Positions 33,601-45,984 of a stretch of 64,000 bases of DNA are shown here, piece by piece. The stretch covers positions 1,009,634 to 1,073,633 of the forward strand of contig ML996694.1 in the NCBI GenBank assembly GCA_010356995.1, given 5' to 3'. Numbering within the stretch: the stretch's first letter is position 1; every line of letters starts with the position of its first letter. Origin of the DNA: Trichodelitschia bisporula (lineage: Eukaryota; Ascomycota; Dothideomycetes; Phaeotrichales; Phaeotrichaceae). The notes below the pieces were generated by a model, which worked only from the letters and a program-made list of their open reading frames with translations, did no database searches and had not been told where the DNA came from. Made by a program: the position numbers and the translations under genes.

Positions 33601-35660
33601 CGCATTCGGTATCGGCTCGCCACATCTCTCCCCGCGCTCACGCCATTTTCGCGCCCATACAACCACGCCCACGCCGTCCCTGCACCTCGTTCCTGCGGTC
33701 AGATCCACAGCTGTCAGCTTCGGCACCCCGCTGCAGGTACACCCACGTCTGGTCCCGCCTGTCACCATGGGATTGTCTCCCCCGGGCGCCGGGATGTCTG
33801 TCTGGCTGGCGGGCACGGCTCTCGGGGACCAGTCACGTTCGCTGCCTTTATTGCCTTGGCCAGGGCCCGTGGCGCGTGGGTTCTGCGGCCTTGGATGGGG
33901 CACACGACGGTTATCGGCGCTGCTGGTTGGCGGGGGCGGGCGCCGGCGCTGGTATAGTGCTTTTATGTAAGGCGTGGGTGAGGTGGGTTGCTGGCTGATC
34001 GGTCCCATGGCCTTTCCTCCCCTCTTTTGGCACGACTGCTTGTTAGATTGAGACAGGGGTTGAAGGTGAAAGCAGATGACCAGACATGGATCCTTGTTCT
34101 ACAGCCGCGATCGCGGATGGACGATAAGGGGAATGTGGACGTTGACGTGCAGTTGCTGGTGACGAGGAGGTTATGGTATGGTTCGGCATGGGCATGTCTA
34201 CGCTGATCTGGAGTGGTGGCAGTGCCGGGCATCTGACGACGCCGTGCCCGCATCATATTCCTCTGCCCAGCCAACCCACACATTTGTATACTCAGCAAGC
34301 CCTCCGGGCCCTATCTCCTCCGCCCGGTCAATCCACAATATTTCCTCCTCCCCCTCAATCCCGCTATATCCGGTCCTGGATTCGAGCATGGCGCGGCGGC
34401 CGTGGGTTGGGGGCCTCAGCCGTCCTTGCCGCAAGCGAGACTGGCTCCCTGGGGTATTTGACCCCGGTTCTGTGACGATTGACGCGGGGATTGGGGGGGG
34501 GGGAGGGGGGAGTGACGAGGGCGGGTTTGGGGTGGTGATGGTGAGATGATATTGCGTGCGTGGAGGCTGGCTGGGCTGGAACTGGGTGGTGTGGGTGCGG
34601 GGGGCTGGGCGATGGGGATGAGGTGCTGGAGCTTGGAGGTGGTTGCATGTGACTAGGTGAGATGGGGTTTGGGCATTCGGGTGGAGTGGGGATGGCTTGC
34701 GGTGTAGATGCTTGGAGGTTGTGTCTCCGTGCTTTAATCAGCCTTGATGGAGTGCTTAACGGTGGAAGTGAATCGGTTGACTGTCCCGCGAGGCTGAGCA
34801 CATAAACGTAGGACCACTATGAAGGGAAGAGGATTGCACCTTAAGAAAATTAGGTCAATACAGATTCAAGATAAGGCGGAATTGTCGAGCCTGTCTCGAC
34901 GGTTTCCGCGGCCATCAAGAGGGCTAGCTAAGCGAAGCAGTTGGCTGTGTCTTGGAGGGTACATCAAAGCAGTATGGAAGCACGAGTGGGACTGGACTGT
35001 GAAATTGATGTTTGTCGGGCCTTGCAAGAGGTACCATATTGACGGACAGGACTAATGTCGACTCAAGGGCTTTTGGGTTAGCAATGTACCCTCCATTTGC
35101 GGCCACTATGATGGAAATGACTCCGTTGATGGCATAAGGAATTACTGTATAGCACGTAGGCAAATAATGTTGAGATTCATGGTGCTCATTTCATGGCCTC
35201 GCTGCTAAGGGATGGCGAGCCCGGAGTAGTTCTAGACTCGACTTCAGCCTTGCCATGAAAGCCGAAAGCTACTCCGTATACCGACCTTTGGCCTCGCTTC
35301 CTCCAGACTTCTTTGAAGTTCCAGACTTATGAACATGGCCCTGGGACAATGATGCTTCCATTGCCTTACCGCTTCAGGATTTGCAGGGATTCTCAACCTC
35401 ACTTGATGTCTGGCGATATACAGGAGAACTTCGACGCAGTGTACCCGGAGACACCAACCAATATTTAGGTGCTGTGTAGCTGGAGATGCTTGAGCCTTCG
35501 GGTCTCCTGCTGTTGACATCGCATATGGTCCAAGCGGAGCGAAGATTCTCGGCAGTGGGCACGCCATGATGGGAAGTGAGGAAGGAGCTTTGGTGTTCCC
35601 GGAAGGGGCTTTCTTGCATGAGGAAGTGACATATGACACAACTGGGAGGAACCATGGGTG

Positions 35661-35911
35661 AGCTCAGAAGGAGGATACGTGGCAAGCCCATCCGCTCACC
35701 TTTGTTCTTCGTCTTTTTTTTTCCTTTCAATCATGCACACGTTGTTTTGCATATCGGTTGTGGTGATGCTCATTACGGCTCCTCGAGCTCGGAAGGTGGA
35801 TAGGCGGCAAGCCCTGCCGCTCACCTTTCTTGTTCTTCGTCTTCAACTTCAATTTCAATCATGGACATGTTGTTTTAAACACGGGTCGTGGTGATGCTCA
35901 TTACGTCTCCT
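35661..35911 (+). repeat. Two-copy tandem duplication, unit about 125 bp
   Basis: Bases 35661-35785 and 35786-35911 align end to end. Both begin AGCTCxGAAGG, continue with GGCAAGCCC, CCGCTCACCTTT, TTCTTCGTCTT and TTTCAATCATG, and end GTGGTGATGCTCATTACG. They differ by scattered substitutions and small length changes in the T-rich tract. The unit has no coding potential that I recognise. Confidence 0.9.
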
Positions 35912-38900
35912 TGCCACCGGACTGGAGTCCGGGGAGAAACTCGCGATGACAGGTATATGATCAGACATTCCGTATCATTAGCTGATTACTGAACTATGCT
36001 AGAGTATGCAACTACTTGGCAAGAGGGCCAGGAGAAGCTTCTGATGTCTTCCATTATCTATCCAAGCCTGTGTAATGGGCCCATGCCGGTCGCCACTCGT
36101 GAAGCGAAGAGACATGGTTTATGACCTTGCTTCGAGAAATAGCAGCGTCAAGGATATAGGAAGGTTCATGCCGTGGTAAGTTAACGCAACATAGTGATGA
36201 TCTGGCCATGAGCTGAACACTTCAGGCCACAACTATCCAAGCCGGAGTTCAGCCTATGCGCCACCTTCATCCAGCCTGGCAAGCCGCTCATCACCAGGCT
36301 GACCACAAAGTTAGCAACAAGCCACTCAAGACACAAGACCCAACACCGCCAAACCCACCACCCACTCAACAGCGAACCACTCCCGTTCCCCCCTCCAGAA
36401 ATGGCAACTCACCACGCAGCCTCGCCCCCGCACCTCGCACCCCCACGCCCCGTCCTCAACCCGTATCCAACACGAACCCGCAGGCCTACCATAAGTAAAG
36501 CTAGGGTTGACCTAGCGGAGGAGCGTCCGCGGAAATCGAGGCGGGTCGGTCCGCCGCCGGCGATCTATTCTAGCACTGGTGGCCTTGGGTTCGTATATCT
36601 TTGAAGATGGAACACAAAATCCGCCCTCCTCATTCGTCAGCCGTGCTTATTCCCGCTTAGTCACGGAAGTCGTGAATGATGGGCCACGTGCCGGCTTGCC
36701 GCTCCGCCCTCGAGGCCTCCGCTGGTGGGCTAAAGATGGAAACGAGATGTCCGGCAGGCGCGCCTCAGCCTCGTGTCGGCGCTGGCTCCGCGAACCAAGG
36801 GGGGGAGACAAGGCATGGCCCGGTACGGGGTCTGAGTACTCCGAAACGGGCGTGGTGGGGAGAATGGAGAAGGTGCTCCGCGCTACGGGACCAGGTTTGG
36901 GCGTGCGGGACGCGCCCTGTTGCCATGTTTAGGGGGCGTCCTGGGCATTGGCACCTTTGACTGACTCTTCTGACTTGGCTCTCCTGTTGGCATCTACTGC
37001 TGGCACTGCTGGACTCGACTTGGAAGTGGGGCGAGACGGGACCCAGTGCCCTCCCTGCTGGGTGTAATGAGCCTTTGCCCGCCCGGGACGCGGGAGCTTA
37101 CCGGCTTATGTCACGGCCTCCGCGCAGTGGGGGATAACGCGGGGTTGCATTGGTGATAGGGTTGGAGGACGCTGTGGAGGGAGGGGGGATGAGTGATCAT
37201 GATTAGAGGGCGCTTGTTAATGTTCGTTGTATGTTCTGCGTAGAGCGGAAGGGAGGGCGGTGGTTTGGAGAGTAAACGTCTCGAGCATGTTCGCGGTACA
37301 TCACTCGCCGCCGCGGGCGAATCCTTCTCCGATGGCTGATTACTCTCCAGCCTCATGGCAGCCCCTTTGGACATCGTGGATTTGTCAGCCTATGGACGGC
37401 CCATGCGACGAGCATGACGAGCCGAATGGGAACAGGTTTCTCTACCCACACACTACAGTGCAGAACAACGGGCACCACAAGACGCCTTCACCAGAACTCC
37501 AGGGTGCCAGGAAAAGGGCTATCGCGGCCTCAAGAAGCCGTAAGCCGCATTGCAGCCGACCATTTGCGGTGAAAATGTCGCCGATCACCGCAACAAAGTG
37601 AGCAGAACCGGGTGACGAGGCTCGACCACACCTGGCTAAATCCCTCGGGGAGTGGTGGGGATCCTTCGGCGGCAGGAGAGGAACGGTCTTTGGTCGGATC
37701 GGAGGACTTGCCGGCGGCTCTGGACGTGGACCAAGTGGTCGACTGCATGGCGTTGGGCATCGGCAAGCCTCTCACCTCATGGCGAGCGGCGACGACTCCA
37801 ACATTGCAACCTCGCCCACACCCTGCCAGCGCACCCCCTCCCTCACGACCCCACGATACATCTCGCAACTCACCATCGCCATCCCCCATCACGGCCTATA
37901 CCCTCCATCAACGCCTACCACCACTCTCCCGATCGGACGCACAAATCCACCCTCACACCAGATCCCGCGATATCCCCAAGCCGCCCCACGCGCCCCGCCC
38001 ATGCCCACCGGCCCAATCACACCCTAACCCAGGCACGCACTAGCCCCGCGCCATCTGACATCAGCACCAGCAAAAGCAGGCAGCGGCGTCGACCGCTGGC
38101 ACGGGGGGACACGATCTCGCCCTCGGCACTAGGCCGCGCTACCACCGATCTTCAGCCCGGGTAGCATCCCGATGCTGCGCTTGACTCGCGCGGCCCCGGC
38201 CCCCGGCGCGGGCAGATATGGCACCTTAAGCCCTAGCCCGAGACCGCAAGCGCCGTCCCTAGACTCATCTCCGCGCCGGCACCAACACGCAGCGTACACA
38301 GATCTGGCCGTCGTGACACAGCCCAGGCACGCGACACCGCGGCTCCCCTCGAGGCAGGAGCGCGGCTCCCCGCGGCGCCCTCGATGCCAGATCAGCGCGC
38401 GCCTCGGCCGGCGGCACGCATCGGAGCCTTTCGTGCCTCGTTCCTCGCGTGGATACCCGCGGGCTGTGCGGGCTCGCTAAGGCACGCCGCCGCCCGCGCG
38501 GCGATAAGCGAGCAAAACGGCGGAGTGCACCACGTTTCGCGCCATAGGCTGGTTTAGCGAGCCGTTGTGTACCCCTCTGGTGCGCTGGCCGCGCAGGGCG
38601 ATGGGGGGCGGAGATCAGGCGGGCGCGGCGGAGAAGGGCGGAGGGCTGGCTGGCTGGCTGGCGGCATGCTTTGCGGGCATGATGCTGTGTGTGCGGCGGG
38701 CGCGGGGGGGCTCCCGGCCTCGATGCCGTGTCACGCTCTGGCACCCGCCTTTCCCCCTCCTTCCCCGAAGGGGAAATAGGCGGGCGGGGGCAATCGGAGG
38801 CCAAATTTCGTGCGCAGATCGGTGCACGACAGGGCAGGTAATGGAGCGCGCCTGGGGGACAATGGCTTTATTTGCTGCGCGCTCCGAGGCCTTACCGTGC

Positions 38901-38956
38901 TGCGTCCCGGTGCTGCCATCCCGTGGTCCCTGGTTGCCCCGCGCAGATGTGTTGCA

Positions 38957-38993
38957 ACTGTTGCTGCTGCTGCTGCTGATTGCTGCTGCGACT
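38957..38993 (+). repeat. Short CTG/TTG trinucleotide tract
   Basis: A run of about a dozen (C/T/A)TG-like triplets (GTTGCTGCTGCTGCTGCTGATTGCTGCTG). It could encode a Leu-rich stretch, but no ATG opens that frame nearby, so I treat it as a simple repeat. Confidence 0.6.
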
Positions 38994-41900
38994 CGGGTAT
39001 ACCCGATCCCGATCTGGCCTCTCGGAGGGAAGAACGAGGGGTGGGGAGGTTGAGCATGTGGGACGGGGTATGCTCGCACGGTGTACATGCCGACTTGCAT
39101 AGGGCGTTCTCGTCGGAAAGAAAGCCCGCATGCAGCAGCAGGAGAGGGAGCAAGAAGCAGCAGACAACGAATCGCAAGACGGGTGCACAGTAACGGCAGA
39201 AGTTTCGAACCGCCTTCCGGATTTTCCACGCCTTCGTTCCGATTTCTTTGTCTGAAGGAGATGGTACGCTGGCCGGGAAGAGGGCGGAGTTCTTTACCAG
39301 ATCTCGTAGGGCAGATGTGCCGACGAGTAGCGGGCCGATCGGTCGGGTGATGTTGGGGGAAAGATAAAACGCGGGATAAAGAGATTCAAGCTCTGGGACG
39401 GGCCACGTAAGGGGACAGTGGCGTTCGATGACGGCGACATCCTGAACAACTCATCTGGCGGGTATCGGGTACGTCGAAAGGGTGGGGAGAGGCCTGTATT
39501 ACTCCATTTTTCTGCACGCCACCGATTAACAGGGAGACGACGAAGGAGACGAGGACGGGACATAATATGCATAATGCGGCTCTGTGTATATAATGGGCTG
39601 GGAAGTGAGGGGGGACAGCCTTGAGGCAGATGTCAGCTAAGGCCCGGGACGTCTTGCTATTGCTTGCTGCAGGGCTGGATGGTGACACGTCAGGCGAGAG
39701 GTACCAGAGATGAGGAGTCTGCTGTTGCGAGTGCTGTGGGTGTCGTGCCTGCGTGAAAGACAGAGGATGAAGTGAGAGTGCCTTGTGAGAATGCGTTTAG
39801 GATGTGGAACGTACTCGCAACTGCAAAGATTAGTCAGACGAAGATGTTACGCTCCCGACTCTCAAGGCCGCATAGCTGGCCAGAACATCGACGACGTCTC
39901 TTTTGCATACAACGGTAGTCGTTGTAAGGTGAGGGGTGCTTGGGGGCATGACATGCTCGGCCGTTAGCCGTTGAGCATGGCTGCCCGTTAGAAGGCATGC
40001 CTGTAGTGTGTAGGGCATGGTGGTAGTGAGATCTCATGGATGTTGAGGGTACAGGTAAGGTTCATGTGAAAGGCGGGGAGCGCCCCTTGCTTGCAGTTGG
40101 CATCTTTTTTTTTCTCGGGGGGACAGAACTCGGGATCGGAGGAATCTTCTGCGAGGTTGTGGACTCGATGCAACAGGGGGGGGGTTGTTGCTTCTCGGCT
40201 ATCGTCGTTCTCGTGCTAGCGCCACTGGATATCTGCAGTTGGGGGTTTTGTTCGGAGGCGAATCGAATAACGCTGTCATACCTGCAGCTTCCAAGGATAG
40301 AACTAGCAACGCGTCTTCTGACAATATGCCTGTGGGGTGGACTGATGGAGGGAAGAGGGAATAAATTTTTGTGTCTGCGACGAATGCGCAGTTGGGAGGG
40401 GATGCAGCGACATTGGGCATGGATTTGAGCGTTGTCGATGCAAGGCCAACGACTACTGTCGTCGACAACGGTGGCTGTTTTTTCTTTTTCTTTCCGACTA
40501 TTGGGGATTGCGCTCGAGACTGTGGCGTTTGGAGGAATGGGCTTCTTCTTCTCGGCGGCATTCTTTACTGGCTTTCCGCACTCTGGGGTCGGTCTCTTGG
40601 TGCTGGTTTCCTTCGCTCTGGTTTGATATCTCGCAACACGACACCGACTCACCCGGAATAGCCTAGATGCAAGGGCTGGAACCTTTGATGTCATCCATCT
40701 TACACGGAGATACGAGGTGTATCTTTGGTATGCGTATATACGGTGTACATACGAGGACGAGGGGAGGAAGACATGTTTTGGCCGGGTACCGGGATGGTGG
40801 GTTGGTGTTGTTGTTGTTATTGCGGGATGGAGTGCTGCAATGACAGAAGCGGGGCGTCTTTCTGTGGTAGGGTGAGGGCAGGGCACGACGTTTGACCTGA
40901 GAACAACGCTCATTCGACATCGACGTCAGGCTTGAGTGAATATATCGCGGAGGAGCGGTCCAGTGAGGGTTGAGTGGAGGAGAGGTTGAAGGTCGGAGAA
41001 GAAGGAAAGAAAGCGGCAGATGGAATGATAGGTCGGACTTGAGCCCTTCCATTCATTGCGAGCTTTTAGGGATAGGAGAATTCCCTTTCCATCATCATTC
41101 ATGCATGAGCATGGCACTAGTCTAGCGGGAAGCAGCAAAGCAGCATAGCAACGGTATCGATACAGTGCCTAGTTATCGCCTGTCTATCGTCTGTATAGCC
41201 GTATTCGGCGATGCCGTCGACGTCCGTCGTTGAAACCGAGTTGTCGTTGTCCTATCACGTGAAGTAGATTGATGATCGCCATCGATCTTCTCCACTCTCA
41301 GCTCGACCTTCTCATACGGCGACGACTACCAAGGGACGTCAGGCGAAGACTACTGTCTGTTGTCAATGAGTGGCTGATGATTGTTCGATGAAGTCCGATG
41401 CAGAACCCATGACATCTCCAGATCCACCAAGCGCATCAAAGAACCGTCAACAAATCACCATGTGTCCTACACTAGTCAGCATCAATCCTCAGCTGCAATA
41501 CTCCACAGATCGCCACTCCCTACCTCGTAAGGCATAAGGCGTAAACTCCACTCCAGCTGTTCAAGGTACAGGCAGTATCGTGAAAACGACGCCTCTCTCT
41601 CCAACTCGTCCAGCAAGGTCTACAGTACAATTTTCTGCAGCAATCAATTGCAGCCATCCAATGCTTCTGAGACGACATGGAAGCGAAAAGGCGGCGGCAA
41701 AAATCTATCAGCTTCTCGTGTAACCAACGCCTCCATCTGGTGCGCTCCAGCGAGTCCCGGCTAGGGAAAAAAGACCATGCGGATACACAGCAGCCTCTTC
41801 TCCACTGCGGTGCGTGATATCCCCCCTCACCATACAAACGGCAGGCACGCATACTCCACATCCCAAACCATCACACACACTACACGCCCACCACCGCCTC

Positions 41901-42621
41901 CCCGCCATCATCACCACCTCCCCCTCCTCCTCCTCATCCTCCCCCACCATCCACCATCACCACCGCTGTCCGTTTATCGACATCTCTCTTATAGTTGCAA
42001 TACTTTCATCACATATTTCCTCACCCCGATCTGCAATCCTCCAACGATGCCCGCAGCTAGTGAGGAGGATGTGCAAGCTGTTCGAAACGAGACGAGCAAT
42101 GGAACAAGGGAATAATTGCAAATACTTTGGGCCTCTCATGAACTGGATCGAAGTTGTGAGATACCCGTGGCAATGGCATACCACAGTAGCCACGTAGGGC
42201 CCCGCGTTGGATTTTGCACGCACACACACCTCACACACACACCACAACTTCCCGATGGTCCTTCGTTTGGGCGCAACAGAAGAATTAACTAGGCGCTTAA
42301 TCTCCTCCCTAAACTTTGCAGCGTTTGCATCCCACACCACACCCCCATCAACCGCTGCACACGACGCATCCCTTTCTTCAATCCTTGTAACATATCACCT
42401 AGTTCATCCACTTACCTGGTCCCCAGATTCCCAGGATTGTTGCATATTCGCGGCCACATCTTGCTTTGCCCTTTTTGCCCATTGCCCGTTGTCCTTTTAC
42501 TGTTGTGCTGTTGCTCCCCTATGCTTGGGTTGTCTTGGGCTGAGGTTATTCGGCTCGATAGGTCTGCTGCTTGCTTGCTGCCGAGCTTCTGCCGCGCCAA
42601 TACACTGACTGCCGGTGCTAA

Positions 42622-42642
42622 TTGCTTGCTTGCTTGCTTGCC
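42622..42642 (+). repeat. (TTGC)n microsatellite
   Basis: A TTGC unit repeated about five times, followed by further degenerate CTGCT-like copies through ~42730. Confidence 0.7.
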
Positions 42643-42785
42643 CGACTGCTAACTGCTGCTTCCGCTGTTACTGTACCGCTAACTGCTCATGCATTGCTGC
42701 CGTTACCGACCGCTGCTTGGCTGCTTCTACTGGTCCTGCTACTAACTCGTCCTCCGTTGCCTTGCCCCGTACACGATCACACACA

Positions 42786-42811
42786 CCCCCCCCCCCCCCC
42801 CCCCCCCCCCC
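42786..42811 (+). repeat. 26-base C run flanked by CA repeats
   Basis: Twenty-six consecutive C on the plus strand, preceded by CACACACA and followed by ACCCCC and CATACACACG. It sits about 960 bp upstream of the DUF1349 gene start. Exact length may be a sequencing artefact. Confidence 0.9.
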
Positions 42812-43773
42812 ACCCCCATACACACGCATTCGCTGCAGTACCCGAAGTAGTTCAAGCAGAACCCGACGATGCGAATCTCGGCTGTCTGCACGCGCAGTCA
42901 GGGCGGCTATAGGCTAGTGGCGATATCCAGTTAGTTCCCATCCTACCCAGCATTGGCTCCCTCAGCTCCCCTTCTCGTTCATCTTAGGCCGTTAGCTCTT
43001 TCGAGCATCCTTGCCCGGCTGGCTGGTGCCAGTGGAATGGTGCTCCTCCGCAGGTTATGCAGCTTGCTGGCTGCCGATACGAGCACTCGATGTGGCCCTA
43101 TATCTATTCAGAGCCCCCTCCGCTTCGACCGCACCACTACTTATGAGCCATGAAGCCCCCGCGGAATTCGATCAAATCTCCAGTTTCGACCTCCTCATCT
43201 TTCGACCATCTGCCATTGAGCTTGCCTTGCTGGTAAGCTTATTCCAAACTCAATTTTAAATTCTCCGTTCCTCCCTCGAAAGAAGGTTGCAGTTTGCTGA
43301 GACCCTTGCTCAGGTCCCTTTCGTCTTGGGAAGAAGTCAGCCACCGAACTGCACATCACCACTTCGGTTTGCATTCAAGGCGCGCCGTTCACCTCACCCC
43401 CTCGGCCATTACCAATTAAACCCGCCCGTTAAACCCCAAAACTTCCCCGCAATCCAGGGTACGGTCTCCCAGAAGGCGCCAATTCTTTCGGCTAGGCTGC
43501 GTTGCTTGCGACCCGCACCTGTGGCTGGGTTGCCGTTAGCAAAACCCTTGGATCCACTGATTCAGCAATTTCGGCTCCTCCCCCGTTTATAGATCGAGCA
43601 TCCGGCTCCCGCTATAAACTTGGCGTGTCCACCAGAAAGGTCTGACCATCAGCCTTATCACCAACCTCTCCCAACGCTATAAAGCTCGGCGCCTTCCCCA
43701 CCTCCTCCCCCTCCTTTCTCTGTGCAACAACCGTCTCTCCCCTCCCCCTCACCACCCCCCACCCCCTCCAACC

Positions 43774-44580
43774 ATGCCCCGCGTATCCCCCGACCGCGCC
43801 TCCTTCAACGCCCTCAACCTCCCCTCCGCCGCAATCCCCGAATGGATGGGCTCCTTCATCCTCTCCGCCCCACCAAACACAGACCTCTGGCGCAAGCCCC
43901 CCGCAGCCGACACCTCCACCGCTCCCATCCTCTACACCGCCCTCCGCAACCCCTTCGTCTCCGCCGAAGTCACCGTCTCCGCCGACTGGCGTCTAGAATG
44001 GGACCAGGCAGGCCTCGTCATCTTCGCAGGTAATCCGCCCGGCCGCACGCCTTCCCCTCCCACCGCTGCCCAGCAGCAACACGCCGCCCAGCAACAAGCC
44101 ACAAACCCCAGCGCCGTCCCACCGCCCGCCTACAACCACGCCCCCGCCGCGAAATGGGTCAAGCTCGGCCTGGAATTCACAAACTCAACCTGCCACGCCA
44201 GCTCCGTCGTCGCCACCGCCGACGGCGCCGACTGGTGCGTGACCACGCTTCCGCGCTCGCAGGCCAGCCGCGCAGAGCTCCGTGTCAAAATGGAACGCAT
44301 CGGCCACGCCCTCTGGCTCTACTACAAGGAAGAAACAACCTCCTCCGGGTCCGACACCGCGTCCTCGACCCCCCCTCCGCCGGGCTCCAACGGCGGCTGG
44401 AAGAAGCTGCGCGAGGTGACGTGGTTCTTCTACGGCGTTGAGGACAAGAATGTGCGCGTGGGCGTGTATGCGAGCAGGCCTGCGAACTTTGCGCCGTCTA
44501 TGTGGGAGAGCCGGAATGGGGGACAGAGCATCACGCAGTCGAATCTGCGCGTTGAGTTCGAGGACTTGGAGATTTTTTAA
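43774..44580 (+). CDS. DUF1349 (concanavalin A-like) protein, REE1-type
   Basis: Single exon, 268 aa. The start is the ATG after a C/T-rich leader with CCTCCAACC just before it. Nearly the whole protein is one DUF1349 fold, a jelly-roll related to concanavalin A-like lectins. Landmarks are 'SAEVTVSADWRLEWDQAGLVIF', 'WVKLGLEF', 'CHASSVVATADGADW', 'RVKMERIGHALWLYY' and 'VRVGVYASRP'. A Pro/Gln/Ala-rich disordered loop (~89-125) and a Ser/Thr/Pro-rich loop (~190-208) interrupt the fold, with glycan-binding-like aromatic residues around them. The yeast relative Ree1 (regulation of enolase) is cytosolic, and no signal peptide is visible here either. Function beyond that is unknown. Confidence 0.9.
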   Translation: MPRVSPDRASFNALNLPSAAIPEWMGSFILSAPPNTDLWRKPPAADTSTAPILYTALRNPFVSAEVTVSADWRLEWDQAGLVIFAGNPPGRTPSPPTAAQQQHAAQQQATNPSAVPPPAYNHAPAAKWVKLGLEFTNSTCHASSVVATADGADWCVTTLPRSQASRAELRVKMERIGHALWLYYKEETTSSGSDTASSTPPPPGSNGGWKKLREVTWFFYGVEDKNVRVGVYASRPANFAPSMWESRNGGQSITQSNLRVEFEDLEIF

Positions 44581-45984
44581 AGATGAGGAGATGGGTTGAG
44601 GGGCGAGGGGCCCGGCTTGCGGCTGAGGTGTGCCGATGCTCGCGATGCTGCTCACCGCCCTCAGCGGGTCGCCTCCTGGCGCGGGGCGCGGAGTCAGCGC
44701 CGGCGCGACCCGCGCCACAGTCGGTACCGCACGTCGCGGCGGGCGCGTCGCATCGCTAGCGGGGCGCCACGCCGTTGGGACCCTGGTTTCCTTCCCTTTT
44801 TGGGTGCTTTTTTGCTTATGGCGGGCGGGCATGGCATGGGGGCGTTTGTTGGATATGGATTTCGATTGACGGCGCTTGTTTTGCGATGCTCTGCGCGGGT
44901 CGGTGATGGGTGAAGTGGTTATGCGCTCTCCTGTCTGCCCCCGGCAGATACCACGCCGCCTCTGATGCTTGCGAGGCAGAAGGCACGTGCCAGGTCGCAG
45001 GGCTGAGGACGTGTGGCGCGAGAGGCCTTGGGCAGTCGCGGGACGGGGCGCGTGGCGCGGAAGGACTGAAACACAAATACACCATCAGCCATGGGATCGC
45101 CCTTTTTGTCATCCCTTTTTCGGCGTTTTTGACACGGGCATGTGGCGTTTATAGGCTGTGGGGGGCTTGGGGTCTGGACCCCCCGTTTGGGCTATTTGCA
45201 TTGACGGTTCGTTTTTTTTGGTTGCTTGTGAGTTTTCTTGATCATTGGGGCGCGGAGTCGGTAGATGCTGCTTTGTTGGGCTGGCTGGTTGTTATGACTT
45301 CAGTGCTAGGGGTGGAGAGGGGGATGTGTGCTCTCTGTTTTTGGGCGGTAGGCGCGGTGCAGCGAGCATGGAAGAGAATGGTCATATCGGTGCTGCGTTG
45401 GTGGCTGGCGGATCGCGAACAAGCAGCGATAAAAAAAAGTTTCTATCCTAATAACCCTCACGAGTCCTCCGAAATCCACCTTGCATAGTATTGGCCGCGC
45501 CGTTGTGAACCCCACCCCCCCTCCCCTCCACCCAACCAATCCCTCGCCCGCCCTCGCGGGACCAACATCCAACACCCAATACTCCGTACTCCGCGATTGT
45601 CAGCCCCCTATCCCGTACCGTTCACCGCTCGCGGGGCGAGACACATATCGGGTTTTAAATGGTAACTCCAGAGGCATGACACGATTTAAGGTCTACCGGT
45701 GGGTATACGGTAGCAGCGGGTAAGGCGAGCGATCGCATGGGTAGGGCGGGGGCTCTGATGACGCGCAGGCCGCGGCGGGTGCTCGTTGGTCGGATGCGAC
45801 ACAGGGTCTACGGAGTACTTGGGGCCGATGACATCTGACAAGCCGCGACACGCGCGCGGGGCTAATTCCGGCGTATGGTAGACATATACGGATACAGCTA
45901 CATGCACCTCCGCAGCCCAGCTCCGACCCGTCACGCCGGGCCTTCGCCATTTCCTTCCCCGTACCGTGGGCCAGCTACAGCGCG
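44581..45984. other. Intergenic region between convergent genes, no gene seen
   Basis: 1.4 kb holding the 3' flanks of the DUF1349 gene and the acyltransferase gene. It contains open frames with hydrophobic stretches near 45100-45350, but none begins with an ATG that gives a sensible protein. No RNA gene or transposon is recognised. Confidence 0.45.

Larger units (their letters stand above)
26551..43773. other. 17.2-kb gap without a recognisable protein-coding gene
   Basis: The region lies between the starts of two divergent genes (velvet, minus; DUF1349, plus). Open frames are present on both strands, but none has a domain, signal peptide, membrane layout or splice pattern I can support. 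The sequence is not AT-rich, so it does not look like repeat-induced-mutation debris. It contains homopolymers, microsatellites and one tandem duplication (separate entries). Strand composition changes several times: plus is G-rich around 26.6-30.3, 34.45-34.7, 36.6-37.3 and 38.5-41.0 kb, and C-rich around 30.4-31.0, 36.25-36.5, 37.8-38.1 and 41.8-43.75 kb. That pattern would fit long leaders or non-coding transcripts on both strands. Confidence 0.6.

Noticed and set aside
40062-40913. 283-codon minus-strand frame in the gap
   Set aside because: Arg/Pro/Ser-rich product from a strand-biased region; nothing family-like.
44910-45488. Hydrophobic 192-codon frame suggesting a membrane protein
   Set aside because: It does not start with ATG and has no sensible membrane layout or homology.
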